Part shown: piece by piece, positions 1 through 8,773 of the stretch | Numbering within the stretch: the stretch's first letter is position 1 | Layout: each line of letters opens with the position of its first letter | Assembly: GCA_022819745.1 (NCBI GenBank) | Contig: JAJEGS010000025.1 | Location: forward strand, 1-41,761 | Direction of reading: 5' to 3' | DNA: 41,761 bases | Source: Candidatus Latescibacterota bacterium | Lineage (GTDB): Bacteria; Latescibacterota; UBA2968; UBA8231 | Position numbers and translations under genes: made by a program | The notes under the pieces: model-generated | Told to the model about the DNA's origin: nothing | Databases searched by the model: none | The model's input: the letters and a program-made list of their open reading frames with translations, nothing else

Positions 1-1
1 G

Positions 2-499
2 GGTGGTAACGGGACGGTGCTGTATGGTCTGTATCCGGTGCCGGATGGGTTGAGCTTCGACGGTGCTACCCGTACGCTGACGGGTACGCCGACCACTGCT
101 AAGGCCTATGACGTGACCTACACGGCGCAGGATGCTGACAATGATTCGGTGACCCTGAGCTTTATCATCACGGTTGAGGAGCCGTCGGCACAGGGCAAGC
201 TGGCGGTGGCCGGGCTGCCCGATAGCCCCGAGTTGCAGCAAAATGCGCCTAATCCGTTCAACAGTCAGACGGTTCTTTCCTACTTCCTGCCGGAACCGGG
301 TCCAGTACGCATGGAGATTCTCACGTTGACAGGGCAGCGGGTAGCGGTCTTGAGTCGAGGGCAGCAGAAGGCAGGCTATCACCGGCTCACTTGGGATGGT
401 CTGGATGACGCGGGCCGTCCCTTGGCCTCCGGCGTCTATCTGTACAGACTCGTGACGACCGACGGCGTTTTAACGCGCAAGCTCGTCCTGCTGCGTTGA
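2..499 (+). CDS. C-terminal part of a large surface protein (putative-Ig plus FlgD-like/T9SS-type end domain)
   Basis: The reading frame is open to the left edge, so the gene starts outside the window and only about 165 residues are visible. The first part (GLYPVPDGLSFDGATRTLTG and the following TYTAQDADNDSVTLSF) has the pattern of He_PIG/cadherin-like domains, which are repeated in bacterial surface proteins. After a linker comes PNPFN, then a domain ending GVYLYRLVTTDG...RKLVLLR. This is the FlgD-Ig-like or type IX-type C-terminal domain that often directs proteins to the outer surface in FCB-related phyla. The protein is probably secreted or cell-surface anchored. Its main catalytic or binding region lies outside the window, so its role is unknown. 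Confidence 0.85.
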   Translation, partial: GGNGTVLYGLYPVPDGLSFDGATRTLTGTPTTAKAYDVTYTAQDADNDSVTLSFIITVEEPSAQGKLAVAGLPDSPELQQNAPNPFNSQTVLSYFLPEPGPVRMEILTLTGQRVAVLSRGQQKAGYHRLTWDGLDDAGRPLASGVYLYRLVTTDGVLTRKLVLLR

Positions 500-542
500 G
501 CAGACAAACGCCTCAAAGGCTTCGACGCAAAGAAGCTGTACA

Positions 543-1913
543 GTGATCCGCAAAGAGGTATTGACCAAACCAATTGACGCCGCTCCGCTTGGACTCTTCA
601 GGATCCTCTTTGGCCTGCTCATGGTCGTCGAGGTCCTGCGATACTGGGGGTACGGCCGCATAGCACGCTACTACATCGAGCCGACCTTCTTATTTTCCTT
701 TGTCGAAGGGATTAGGCCAGTTGACGGCGCGATGTATCTGGTTTTTGTGCTCATGGGTGCCGCAGCGCTCTTGCTGGCTATCGGATTTTACTATCGGGCC
801 GCGTCTGCCCTGTTCTTCGTCCTCTACACCTATACGTTCCTGCTCGACAAGGCGCAGTACAATAATCACTACTATCTCATTTGCCTGCTAGCTTTTCTGT
901 TTGTGATGACGGACGCCAATCGCGCGTTTTCAATCGACGCGGTGCGGCGGAGGCTGCCGTCCCGCGTTCCTGCGTGGCAGATTTACATATTCCGCCTGCA
1001 AATCTGCATTGTCTTTTTCTTCGCTGGCGTGGCTAAGATCAACTCGGACTGGCTGGCCGGAGAGCCGGTGAGAGCATGGTTGGCAGCTAGATCAGATTAC
1101 TTCTTGATCGGACCGCTTCTGCTGCAGGAGTGGTTTGTGTATGCGTACGCCTACGGGGGATTGTTATTCGATCTGTTCATAGGATTTGCGCTGTTGTGGG
1201 CTCCGACGCGCGGCATCGGCTTCGTACTGCTCATCGGGTTCAATGTTCTGAACAAGTGGTTTTACGACATCGGCATTTTTCCGTACCTGACGATGGCGAC
1301 CTTCGTCATCTTTATGAATGCTTCCACCATTCGAAGGTGGTTAGATCGATGGCCTCGAACGCGTGCCGTCGGTCGCGCTCTGATGCTCGATCTGCTGGGG
1401 TCGCGCGCGGAGGCTAGGAACGAAACGACCGCATATGAAGACAGGCGACTGGTCCGCGTCAGAAGCCACGCCACAGCGTTCCTGATGGCGGTATTCGTTC
1501 TCATACAGCTCGTTGCGCCGTTGCGCCATTTCGCGATTCGAGGCCATGTAGGCTGGACGGACGAAGGGCATAATTTTTCGTGGCGGATGAAACTACGGGA
1601 CAAGAAAGCAAGTGAAATTGCCTTTTATACTAGAGATCCGCTTACGGGACACACACTCGATCTGTCAATGGAAGAGTTGACTAGCAGACAAAAAAGAAAA
1701 ATGTCGGCGCGGCCCCATATGATTCTGCAATACGCCAAGCACCTCGCTGAGAATCTGCGGCAAGAGGGCGTCGAGAACCCAGCCGTGTACGTGCGGACGT
1801 CGGTGTCACTCAATAGCCGCGAGCCGAAACCGCTCATCGACGAGCGCGTCAATCTTGCGGCTGTACAATATCGCCGCTTCGCGCATAACGACTGGATTAC
1901 TTTGCTTGATTAG
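543..1913 (+). CDS. HTTM domain / vitamin K-dependent gamma-carboxylase-like membrane protein
   Basis: This 456-residue protein has several hydrophobic helices in its first 280 residues. They include the typical YNNHYYLICLLAFLF segment (about residues 105-120) of the HTTM/VKG-carboxylase family. The soluble C-terminal third keeps other family patterns: WRMKLRDK, then RQKRKMSARPHMILQYAKHL, then SLNSREPKPLIDERVNLA. Animal members carboxylate glutamates on proteins using vitamin K. The substrate of most bacterial members is unknown. The start is a GTG codon giving MIRKEVLTKP, and I saw no strong ribosome-binding site. It faces the reverse-strand DUF1111 gene with about 56 bp between the two stops. 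Family assignment is firm; function is not. Confidence 0.85.
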   Translation: MIRKEVLTKPIDAAPLGLFRILFGLLMVVEVLRYWGYGRIARYYIEPTFLFSFVEGIRPVDGAMYLVFVLMGAAALLLAIGFYYRAASALFFVLYTYTFLLDKAQYNNHYYLICLLAFLFVMTDANRAFSIDAVRRRLPSRVPAWQIYIFRLQICIVFFFAGVAKINSDWLAGEPVRAWLAARSDYFLIGPLLLQEWFVYAYAYGGLLFDLFIGFALLWAPTRGIGFVLLIGFNVLNKWFYDIGIFPYLTMATFVIFMNASTIRRWLDRWPRTRAVGRALMLDLLGSRAEARNETTAYEDRRLVRVRSHATAFLMAVFVLIQLVAPLRHFAIRGHVGWTDEGHNFSWRMKLRDKKASEIAFYTRDPLTGHTLDLSMEELTSRQKRKMSARPHMILQYAKHLAENLRQEGVENPAVYVRTSVSLNSREPKPLIDERVNLAAVQYRRFAHNDWITLLD

Positions 1914-1969
1914 AAACTCGGAGCATATCGGCGCTAAGTTCCCGACGGGCTATTGGCGAAGTGTCGGAA

Positions 1970-3361
1970 TCACAGCGACTGCAAAAAGGCCACGAGCGCG
2001 TCCCGGTCGCTCTGGTCTAGTTGGCGCACAAACTCCCGCGCTGTTTCGGCCTCGCCGCCGTGGAACATGATGGCTTCCATCAGCGTGCGCGCCCGTCCAT
2101 CGTGCAGGTACGCTGGAATGCCGTTGACCGTTGCCGTCAGGCCAATGCCCCACAGCGGCGGCGTGCGCCACTCGCGGCCATCGGCCTCAAAGTCGGGACG
2201 GTCGTCGGCCAATTCTTCTCCCATATCGTGCAACAGCAGATCCGTGTAGGGATGAATGGTTTGGTTGGCCAAGGCCGCAATCTCGTGGTGGCCCGTCTGC
2301 AGAGTGGGGATGTGGCACCCCGAGCACTGAGCCGCAGCAAAGAGTTCTTCGCCGCGCAAAGCCTGCGGATCGTCGATGTTGCGGCGGGCGGGCACCGCTA
2401 GGGTTTGCACGTAAAAGGTGTTGATATCTAGCGTCTTTTGGCCGATTTCAGGGTCGTCTTGGTGGTCGTCCATTTGCGGCTGGCCGACGGTGGACTCCTC
2501 GGGGAAATAGGGGTTGGTAATCCCCATGTCCTGTTGGTAGGCTCCAGCGATCTGCTGCAACAGGTCGGGATTGTTCGCCTTGAGGCCAAAGCGGCCCAAT
2601 TCGGTCTGTTGCGTGCGGAAGTTGTACACCCGATTGGGGCGGCCGGATATGCCATCGCCGTCGCTGTCGCCGGGGTCGGCCAGCGCCAAAATAGTCTCTT
2701 CGGGGATGGCTTCGAGCAGGCCGCGGCCAAAAACCGGCGGGGCCATGCGCGGCGAGAACAGGACGTCCGCCGGCAGCGGCTGATAGGTCTCTACTACGTC
2801 GTAAACCGGAAAGCGCAGGGAGTACGCGGTGCCGTCGGCAAAATGGCGGGTCTCTTCAAAGTAGGTGACGTCGATCCGCGCTTCGGGTGTGACTCCGAAT
2901 ACGGCGCGATCGCCAATCTGTTCGCCAAAGCCCGGCACGGGCTGTGGGCCACCGGGTACTTCGGGGTTGGTGCCGGGCAGGCTGACTCGCATGAGCATGG
3001 AGCCGATAAAAGGGGAGACCTCGCCGAACCCCTCGCGCCCTCGGCCATCGCGGGCGTGACAGCCCACGCACGAGGTCTGATTGAAAACCGGCCCTAGGCC
3101 GTGCCCCACTTCGGCCGGCGAGGTGACAAAGACCTGTTCAAAGGCCGCGTCCCCAGCCAAAAAGCGATCCAAGTCCATCCCATCCAAAGAGGGAATGGGG
3201 TTTTCAAACGCCAAACTACTGGCGTCAAAAACCGTCGCCGCCCCGCCGGACAGGGCGCGGTCGTCTTCTACGGGAGTCGGGTCTAACCCCCGGTCGTCGC
3301 CGCAGTGGGTAAGCATAGTTAGAAGACCCATACAGAGTATGGAAGTACGGATAATGATCAT
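1970..3361 (-). CDS. Di-haem oxidoreductase, DUF1111 / cytochrome c peroxidase-like lipoprotein
   Basis: 463 residues. A hydrophobic N-terminus ends in a lipobox-like LTHC, suggesting a lipoprotein exported across the inner membrane. Two haem-c motifs are visible: C98-V-G-C101-H102 and C346-S-G-C349-H350. The family (DUF1111, 'thiol oxidoreductase-like' di-haem proteins, usually about 450 residues) is related to bacterial di-haem peroxidases and is often encoded next to imelysin-like iron-regulated proteins. Here the imelysin gene lies just upstream on the same strand, with a beta-barrel gene beyond it, so a three-gene periplasmic/outer-membrane unit is likely. A role in oxidation or uptake of iron or another metal is inferred from the family and neighbours, not shown by the sequence. 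Confidence 0.88.
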   Translation of the reverse strand: MIIIRTSILCMGLLTMLTHCGDDRGLDPTPVEDDRALSGGAATVFDASSLAFENPIPSLDGMDLDRFLAGDAAFEQVFVTSPAEVGHGLGPVFNQTSCVGCHARDGRGREGFGEVSPFIGSMLMRVSLPGTNPEVPGGPQPVPGFGEQIGDRAVFGVTPEARIDVTYFEETRHFADGTAYSLRFPVYDVVETYQPLPADVLFSPRMAPPVFGRGLLEAIPEETILALADPGDSDGDGISGRPNRVYNFRTQQTELGRFGLKANNPDLLQQIAGAYQQDMGITNPYFPEESTVGQPQMDDHQDDPEIGQKTLDINTFYVQTLAVPARRNIDDPQALRGEELFAAAQCSGCHIPTLQTGHHEIAALANQTIHPYTDLLLHDMGEELADDRPDFEADGREWRTPPLWGIGLTATVNGIPAYLHDGRARTLMEAIMFHGGEAETAREFVRQLDQSDRDALVAFLQSL

Positions 3362-3403
3362 TGCGAGAAACGCGTTTAATTAGCGATGCACAGATCCGGG
3401 GAT

Positions 3404-3491
3404 GAGATGCTTCGACTCCGTTGCACTCCGCTCAGCATGGCAGCGGCTGGTGCTTTCCCGTCTTGTCATGCTGAGCGCAGCGAAGCATCTC
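3404..3491. repeat. Inverted-repeat element (GAGATGCTTCG...CGCTCAGCATG type)
   Basis: The left arm (3404-3439) and right arm (3467-3491) are reverse complements over GAGATGCTTCG and CGCTCAGCATG. The left arm carries a short extra CTCCG-type duplication in its middle. The element fills the gap between the start of the DUF1111 gene and the stop of the imelysin gene. Similar TCATGCTGAGCG/CGAAGCATCT palindromes are scattered between genes in many bacterial genomes. It could fold in RNA and affect message stability, or be a non-autonomous mobile repeat. Confidence 0.7.
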
Positions 3492-3522
3492 CTACCCCCA
3501 ATGCCTTCTGTACGAAAATTGG

Positions 3523-4599
3523 TTAATTCCCTAACACCAACGGTAGAATATTTTCCTCTAGGGTTTGCTGGACTTTGGCCACTGCGGCCTGCGCCTTCTC
3601 GATTTGGTCCCGATCCGAGGCAATGGCGTCGCGGAAGGGGTACTGGATGCGGCCGATCTCGTTGATGGCCGTTTGGATTTCCTCTTTGAGCCGTTGATCG
3701 AGGTCGGCGTCGGCTTGGCGGATGAACTCGTCCAAGCCCGGGCCGGTGCCCGCGTAGTCGCCGGTATAGACGTGCTCGACGCTGCGGAGGTTGTTCTGGA
3801 AGTCGGCAATAGAGTTGAAACTAAACTGGGATTCGACGAGGCGGGTATCTCGCTCGACGAAGGGGTCGGCGATTTTGCCATTGGCCACCTCGTCGCAGAT
3901 GCCGATCATGCCGCCGACCATTTCTTGGACTGCCGACTGGGAGGACGGATACGCGTCGCTGCCATTGCCGGCATTGCGGACCTTTTGGCCAAAGTTGCCG
4001 CCGGAGGAGATCCAACTCGTGTGCAGGGCCTCGGTAGTGGCCTTTAGATCTTGGGTCGTGGCGATCAGATAGGCGAACTCGCGCTCGGTGAAATCGGCCG
4101 CGGTCTTGCTGCCTCCTTCGTCAAAGAGCAGGTACTCGATGGTGTGGAAGCCCTTGAGGGTTCCGTCCAGACTGTTCACGTACGCGGTCGTCAAGTCGTT
4201 GTCGCTGGCCAATACTCCGTCCAAATCCGTGCGGTTGACCGGCCAACTGTCGAGCGCTGGATCGTAGCCGTTGAAATCTACTGGCCCAAAGAGAAATCCC
4301 TCGCTGGCTTCCCAAGGGATGCGCGTGGCCACCCAAGCGTCCCGGGCAGTACTGAGATTTTCAGCCGTGGAATCGTCGCGCAGCGCCTCGACTGCGGCGA
4401 GCAGTTCGCCGGCCCGCTCGTCCAAGTCCGCGTACGTGGCAATGACGACGTTGTCGGTGAAGTTGCCCAAGATGGGACCAAAGTCGAAGTCGGCCTCGGC
4501 TGGCCCGGTGGGTGCGTCGCTGTCGTCGCCGCAGCCAGCAATGAGCAACAGGCTGCAAGCGGCTAGTCCGACCCCCAATCGCAAGAATATGGCTTTCAT
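3523..4599 (-). CDS. Imelysin-like (M75/IrpA-type) lipoprotein
   Basis: 358 residues starting with a lipoprotein signal (LLLIAGC, Cys at about 23). The family signature GxHxxE is present as G150-F-H152-T-I-E155. Sequence around WEASEGFLFGPVDFNGYDP also fits imelysins, as do the all-helical composition and length. Imelysin proteins are periplasmic or outer-membrane lipoproteins induced by iron limitation; despite the name, most are thought to bind metal rather than cleave insulin. It lies between the di-haem protein gene and the barrel gene on the same strand, matching known imelysin loci. The start is the first ATG, preceded by a purine-rich AAGGGAG-like site (reverse complement of 4602-4613). 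Confidence 0.9.
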   Translation of the reverse strand: MKAIFLRLGVGLAACSLLLIAGCGDDSDAPTGPAEADFDFGPILGNFTDNVVIATYADLDERAGELLAAVEALRDDSTAENLSTARDAWVATRIPWEASEGFLFGPVDFNGYDPALDSWPVNRTDLDGVLASDNDLTTAYVNSLDGTLKGFHTIEYLLFDEGGSKTAADFTEREFAYLIATTQDLKATTEALHTSWISSGGNFGQKVRNAGNGSDAYPSSQSAVQEMVGGMIGICDEVANGKIADPFVERDTRLVESQFSFNSIADFQNNLRSVEHVYTGDYAGTGPGLDEFIRQADADLDQRLKEEIQTAINEIGRIQYPFRDAIASDRDQIEKAQAAVAKVQQTLEENILPLVLGN

Positions 4600-4681
4600 A
4601 AGGGTAGCTCCCTTTCGTCAGGATTGAAACTTAGCGCACAGGCGACTTCTACCCGTGCCCGGTTTCACAATGAATGTTTTT

Positions 4682-5938
4682 TTAAAATTGAAATCCCAGT
4701 CCCAAGCTCAGGGTGTTTTCAGGGTTAAAGTGGGCGGCACCCAGCCGCCGCATGGCGTAATCGGCTTTGAGTACCACGGTTTCTTCCATGTTGTAGTTCG
4801 CACCTAGGGTATAGACCCGGCGCGCAAAGCGTGGATTGTCAAAGGTCTCGTCTGGGACCGCGGCCATGCTGTCGTACGCGTCCAAGCGGATGAACAGGTC
4901 CAAGCGGTTGGGTGAAGAAACGGCCAACCAAGGCAGGACGTCGTAGCCGACCTCGGCGAAGGCCGCATACGCCTCTCGGGCCACTGGCGAGCGCAAGACG
5001 TCGAGATTGTTCGATAGGGTGCGGTTGCGGGCGCTGACGAGGGCGGCATTTTGCAGATGCCCATAGAGGTATAGCCCGCGCGCGCGGACCCGCCCCCAGT
5101 CGAAGCTGCCGTGCACATCGACAATGGAAACGTGCGCGTCAATTCCTTCCATATCGGGCTTGGGGCGGTTGTCGGCGCTGTCGCCGCGATAGCCGGAAAT
5201 ACCCAGCACACAGTGCGGCGCGAACTGATAATCGAGGCGGGCGACCCAAGCCATATTAGTCGCCTGAATCGTCTCAAAGCGCTTTTGATGGCCGCCGACG
5301 ATCCAGTTTTGCGAGCTGAAACCGGTCGCGTCTAGGCCGTTGATTAGCTGGAGCTGGTAGAGAAAGTTCCGGTAGGCCCCGGAGACCTCCACGCCGGTCT
5401 CGTGCCAGAGGGCCGGGATGATGGAAGTCTCGGCTTCCGAGCGTCGGGAGCCAAAGAAATCGGCGGGATGGAAGCGATGGCTCAAGTGGCCCACAGCGAC
5501 GTAGAAATGCCCCAAGCGGACGCGGAAGGCATCGCTGAATTTCCGCTCGACGGCCAGCTCCTCGACGATGACTTCGCCGCCTTTTTCGATTTCCTGCTCA
5601 AACTCGCCGAATTCCTCAAACTCCAATTCCAGCGCAGCACCAGCCCCGCCGTGCTCAAATTCTACCTCGGCTTCCAACTCGGTATTTTTGAGCAACTCGA
5701 CTTCCAGTTCGAGCGCGAGGCGGGTGATGTCGATGATGGCGCGGCTGTCCGGCGGAGAACCGTGGGGCCCGCTTTTCTGGTCAGGGCCGAAATCGAAGTG
5801 GGAATAGAGCATCTCGCCGTAGCCTTCTAGATGAAAGGATGGCTTTGCGGAAGCGTTTGCGTCCTGCACGGATAGGAAAGCGAGAAGGATAAGTAGCTGA
5901 AAAATAGGGAGATAAGGTCTGTTAGGTGCGCGTCGCAT
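4682..5938 (-). CDS. Outer-membrane beta-barrel protein (porin-like) with acidic segment
   Basis: The chosen start gives 418 residues and a good signal peptide (MRRAPNRPYL, a hydrophobic stretch, then a cut near DANASA). An upstream in-frame ATG at 6067 would add 43 AT-rich residues that do not look like a signal, so I rejected it. Alternating aromatic and polar strands (for example LEGYGEMLYSHFDFG) and a final phenylalanine (LSLGLGFQF) are typical of outer-membrane barrels. An unusually glutamate-rich stretch lies at about residues 75-125 (LEAEVEFEHGG, ELEFEEFGEFEQEIEKGGE). It probably forms the outer-membrane component of the imelysin/di-haem unit. The substrate is unknown; a metal complex is a guess from the neighbours. 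Confidence 0.8.
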   Translation of the reverse strand: MRRAPNRPYLPIFQLLILLAFLSVQDANASAKPSFHLEGYGEMLYSHFDFGPDQKSGPHGSPPDSRAIIDITRLALELEVELLKNTELEAEVEFEHGGAGAALELEFEEFGEFEQEIEKGGEVIVEELAVERKFSDAFRVRLGHFYVAVGHLSHRFHPADFFGSRRSEAETSIIPALWHETGVEVSGAYRNFLYQLQLINGLDATGFSSQNWIVGGHQKRFETIQATNMAWVARLDYQFAPHCVLGISGYRGDSADNRPKPDMEGIDAHVSIVDVHGSFDWGRVRARGLYLYGHLQNAALVSARNRTLSNNLDVLRSPVAREAYAAFAEVGYDVLPWLAVSSPNRLDLFIRLDAYDSMAAVPDETFDNPRFARRVYTLGANYNMEETVVLKADYAMRRLGAAHFNPENTLSLGLGFQF

Positions 5939-6034
5939 GGATTGAATAAAGAATCGTAATATCGCTATTACAAATTTTCTGTTAATAAAACCAAAGTTTT
6001 CTTTGATAATCTTTTGTTTTATATGCCAAACAAA

Positions 6035-6061
6035 AGTATAGATAGTATTTTTATCTGTCAA
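6035..6061 (-). promoter_or_regulatory. Possible sigma-70 promoter for the barrel/imelysin/DUF1111 unit
   Basis: On the reverse strand, TTGACA (complement of 6056-6061) is followed after 15 bp by TATACT (complement of 6035-6040). The stretch 5939-6060 is AT-rich and has no reading frame that looks like a gene. The 15-bp spacer is shorter than the usual 16-18, so confidence is moderate at best. Confidence 0.4.
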
Positions 6062-6086
6062 GGACATTATTTGATGATGTTACGTG

Positions 6087-6115
6087 GTAGGGGGCGGTTT
6101 GAAACCGCCCCCTAC
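6087..6115. repeat. Perfect 14-bp palindrome, GTAGGGGGCGG... family, copy 1
   Basis: 14-bp arms with a 1-base centre, between the divergent barrel gene and glnD. A second member of the same family is at 20941-20968, where the arms carry one G less and the centre differs. Both are intergenic. It looks like a REP-type extragenic palindrome; as RNA it would form a very stable hairpin. Confidence 0.8.
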
Positions 6116-6147
6116 TGCGCCGTATATTTAATGAATTTGGAGAATCT

Positions 6148-8748
6148 ATGGGATTTGCAGAAACATTCGCCGACTCGCTAAAAGAGATGCCCCCCGCGCC
6201 GATGGGAGAGTCCCTACGGCCGCTGTGGCAAGAGGCCCTCGCGCAGATCGAGGCCGAGCACCAAGCCGGGGCTGGCGGGCAGACCGTGGCCCGGCGGATC
6301 GCCGAGGCTATGGACGCCGTAGTGCTGTCCATCTACCACAGCGCCATGCCCCAGACGGTTGGCCCCCACGCACTGGTGGCGCTGGGCGGGTACGGCCGCT
6401 GCGAAATGGCACCGCACTCGGACGTTGACTTACTCTTCCTGTTCGCCAAAAGCCAAGACAAAGTGCCCGAAGTGGTCGCTGGTGTGTTCAATCCGCTGTG
6501 GGACTTGGGGTTTGAGGTGGGGCACAGCAGTCGCACGTTGGACGATGTGGTCAGGGCGGTGCGCGAAGATCTGGAATCGCGCACCGCGATGATGGACGGT
6601 CGCCTGCTGGCCGGCGACGCCGCGCTTTTCGCCCAGTTCCAAAAGCGGCTCTACAAGCGCGTGCCCAAGCGCACGGTCGTCGAGCTGAATCGGCTGCGTC
6701 AGCAGCAGCGCGAAGCGCGGCAATCCGTTCAGCTTTTAGAGCCGAATGTCAAGGAGAGCCCTGGGGGCTTGCGCGAGATACAGATGTTCGAGTGGGCGCT
6801 CAAGGCCAAGGTCAAAGCGCCCGAGTACGGCGATTTGTACGCGCAGTATCTCGATGGCGGCAGCAAGAGCCTCGCCCACAGCCGAGCCTTTCTCTGGCGG
6901 GTGCGGCACGCGCTCCACTTTGCCGTGGGCCGCAAGCGCGATGTGCTAGAGCACGATCTCAAGCCGCAGATCGCGGCCGCCTTGGGCTATGAAGACCAAG
7001 ACCAAGAGCTGGCGGTCGAATGTTTTATGCGCGAGTACTACCTACATGCGCGCACTGTGCACCAGCTAGTAGAACGCGCCTTCCAGCAATTGACGCGCAA
7101 GCCGCGCAACAGCAGCCGCAGTATGTATCTAGAGCGCGGGGTGGCCGCGATAGAAGGAGAGATCGTCCTCGCCGATGGCGAGGCGTACTTTGCCGCCGAT
7201 CCTCTGCGCCTGTTAAAAATTTTCCTCACGGCTCAGACCAAGAACTTGAAACTGAGCGATCAAGCGCAGAGCGCAGTGCGCGCCAGTCTGCCGCTGATCA
7301 ACGACGGCTTCAGACGCCAGCCTGAAGCCCGCGACTTATTCCTCAGGATACTCAAGCGCAAATACCACACGGCGCGCACGCTCCGGCGCATGCACGACTT
7401 GGGCGTCTTAGGCGCGTACTTGCCCGAGTTTGAGCGGCTGACCTGCTTGGTCCAATACGACATTTACCACATCTACACGGTCGATGAGCACACGCTGGTC
7501 GCGCTGGAAAATTTGGAAGCTCTTGGGCAACAGGAGGGAGCCATGTCGGCGATCCTCGCCCAATGCACGCGCCGCGATTTGCTGTTCTTCGCCGTGCTCT
7601 TGCACGACGTGGGCAAGTGGAAGCGCGACGACCACATCGCGCGCGGCATTGAGATGACTGAGGAGTTGAGCGAGCGGATGGGGCTGTCTCCAGAGGAGCG
7701 GTCCATGCTGTGCTTCCTCGTGGAGCACCACCAAGACATGGTGCTAATTTCTAGGCGGCGCAATCTCGACGACTACGAGATGATCGCCGAGTTTGCCGGG
7801 CTGTTCGCCAATGCGGAATGGCTGCGCGCGCTCTACTTGGTCTCATACGCCGACCTGTCGGCGGTTGCGCCCGACGCGTGGACCGACTGGCAAGGGGCCT
7901 TGCTGTGGGAATTGTACTACAAGACGGCCGAGCAACTGCACTCGGACCGGGAGGCCCTAGAGGCCAAACAGCGCGCGCGCCAGAAACTCGACGAGCACCT
8001 CGATCACATCGAGGGCCACTGGCCGGCCCAACGCGTCGTCCAGTTCCAAGAGCACATCGATCAGCTACCCCCCAGCTATTTGGTGGCTTACAACCGCGCG
8101 CAGATCAGGGTACATCTGGAGATGATCGCCCGCCTGAGCCGGGAACAGCCTTTTGTCTTGGAATTTATCGAGCACGAAGGGCACACGGAGGTCGTCGTCT
8201 GCACCCGCGACCAGCGCCAACTCATGGCCAAGATCTGCGGTGCCTTGGCCGTCAACGACATCAATATCCTCCGTGCGGATGTCAACACCCGCGCCGACGA
8301 TGTGGTGCTCGACATTTTCCAAGTGACCAACATCGACGGCAGTCCGGTGCTGCCCGACTGGAAGAAGGAACGCATGCGCGAGCGGGTGGCTGAGGTTATT
8401 TCGCTGCGACTGAAGGCCCGCGACTTGATAGCGAGGTACAGCAGCAGTTGGGATCGCCGCCGCCGGCAGCGGCAGTACGACCAGCCGCCGCGCATTGCGT
8501 TTGACAATCACATTTCGGCCCGCTACACGGTCGTCGATATCGAAGCCCAAGACAAGGTGGGACTGCTGTACAGAATCGCGTACCTGCTGGACGAGCTGGA
8601 TCTCGACATTCACCGCGCCATTATCAACACGGTGGCGGCGCGGGCGCAAGATTCCTTCTACATCATCGATGCCGAGGGGCAGAAGATCGCTAGCCCCGAG
8701 GAACTCGACCGGATACAGCAGTACCTGCTCGACGGGCTGGCGTCTTAG
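6148..8748 (+). CDS. glnD: GlnD, bifunctional PII uridylyltransferase / uridylyl-removing enzyme
   Basis: 866 residues, the normal GlnD length. Domains in order: a nucleotidyltransferase core with GGYGRCEMAPHSDVDLLFLF (about residues 78-97), which carries the metal-binding aspartates; a helical linker; an HD hydrolase domain with LLHDVGKW (H486, D487) and EHHQDM; and two C-terminal ACT domains (about 678-745, from VVVCTRDQRQLMAKICGAL, and about 790-866, from YTVVDIEAQDKVGLLYRI). GlnD adds UMP to PII when glutamine is low and removes it when glutamine is high, via glutamine sensing by the ACT domains. It acts in the cytoplasm. The ATG is preceded by GGAG (near 6138). No PII gene is in the window. 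Confidence 0.96.
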   Translation: MGFAETFADSLKEMPPAPMGESLRPLWQEALAQIEAEHQAGAGGQTVARRIAEAMDAVVLSIYHSAMPQTVGPHALVALGGYGRCEMAPHSDVDLLFLFAKSQDKVPEVVAGVFNPLWDLGFEVGHSSRTLDDVVRAVREDLESRTAMMDGRLLAGDAALFAQFQKRLYKRVPKRTVVELNRLRQQQREARQSVQLLEPNVKESPGGLREIQMFEWALKAKVKAPEYGDLYAQYLDGGSKSLAHSRAFLWRVRHALHFAVGRKRDVLEHDLKPQIAAALGYEDQDQELAVECFMREYYLHARTVHQLVERAFQQLTRKPRNSSRSMYLERGVAAIEGEIVLADGEAYFAADPLRLLKIFLTAQTKNLKLSDQAQSAVRASLPLINDGFRRQPEARDLFLRILKRKYHTARTLRRMHDLGVLGAYLPEFERLTCLVQYDIYHIYTVDEHTLVALENLEALGQQEGAMSAILAQCTRRDLLFFAVLLHDVGKWKRDDHIARGIEMTEELSERMGLSPEERSMLCFLVEHHQDMVLISRRRNLDDYEMIAEFAGLFANAEWLRALYLVSYADLSAVAPDAWTDWQGALLWELYYKTAEQLHSDREALEAKQRARQKLDEHLDHIEGHWPAQRVVQFQEHIDQLPPSYLVAYNRAQIRVHLEMIARLSREQPFVLEFIEHEGHTEVVVCTRDQRQLMAKICGALAVNDINILRADVNTRADDVVLDIFQVTNIDGSPVLPDWKKERMRERVAEVISLRLKARDLIARYSSSWDRRRRQRQYDQPPRIAFDNHISARYTVVDIEAQDKVGLLYRIAYLLDELDLDIHRAIINTVAARAQDSFYIIDAEGQKIASPEELDRIQQYLLDGLAS

Positions 8749-8773
8749 ACCTGTAAACTCATAAAGGAAAATA

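Noticed and set aside
2438..3097. 219-codon forward frame opposite the di-haem protein gene
   Set aside because: The reverse-strand gene has haem motifs and a lipobox; the forward frame has none.
3350..3366. Fur-box-like GATAATGATCATT at the start of the di-haem gene
   Set aside because: It covers the start codon and only half of the site matches; not enough to call iron regulation.
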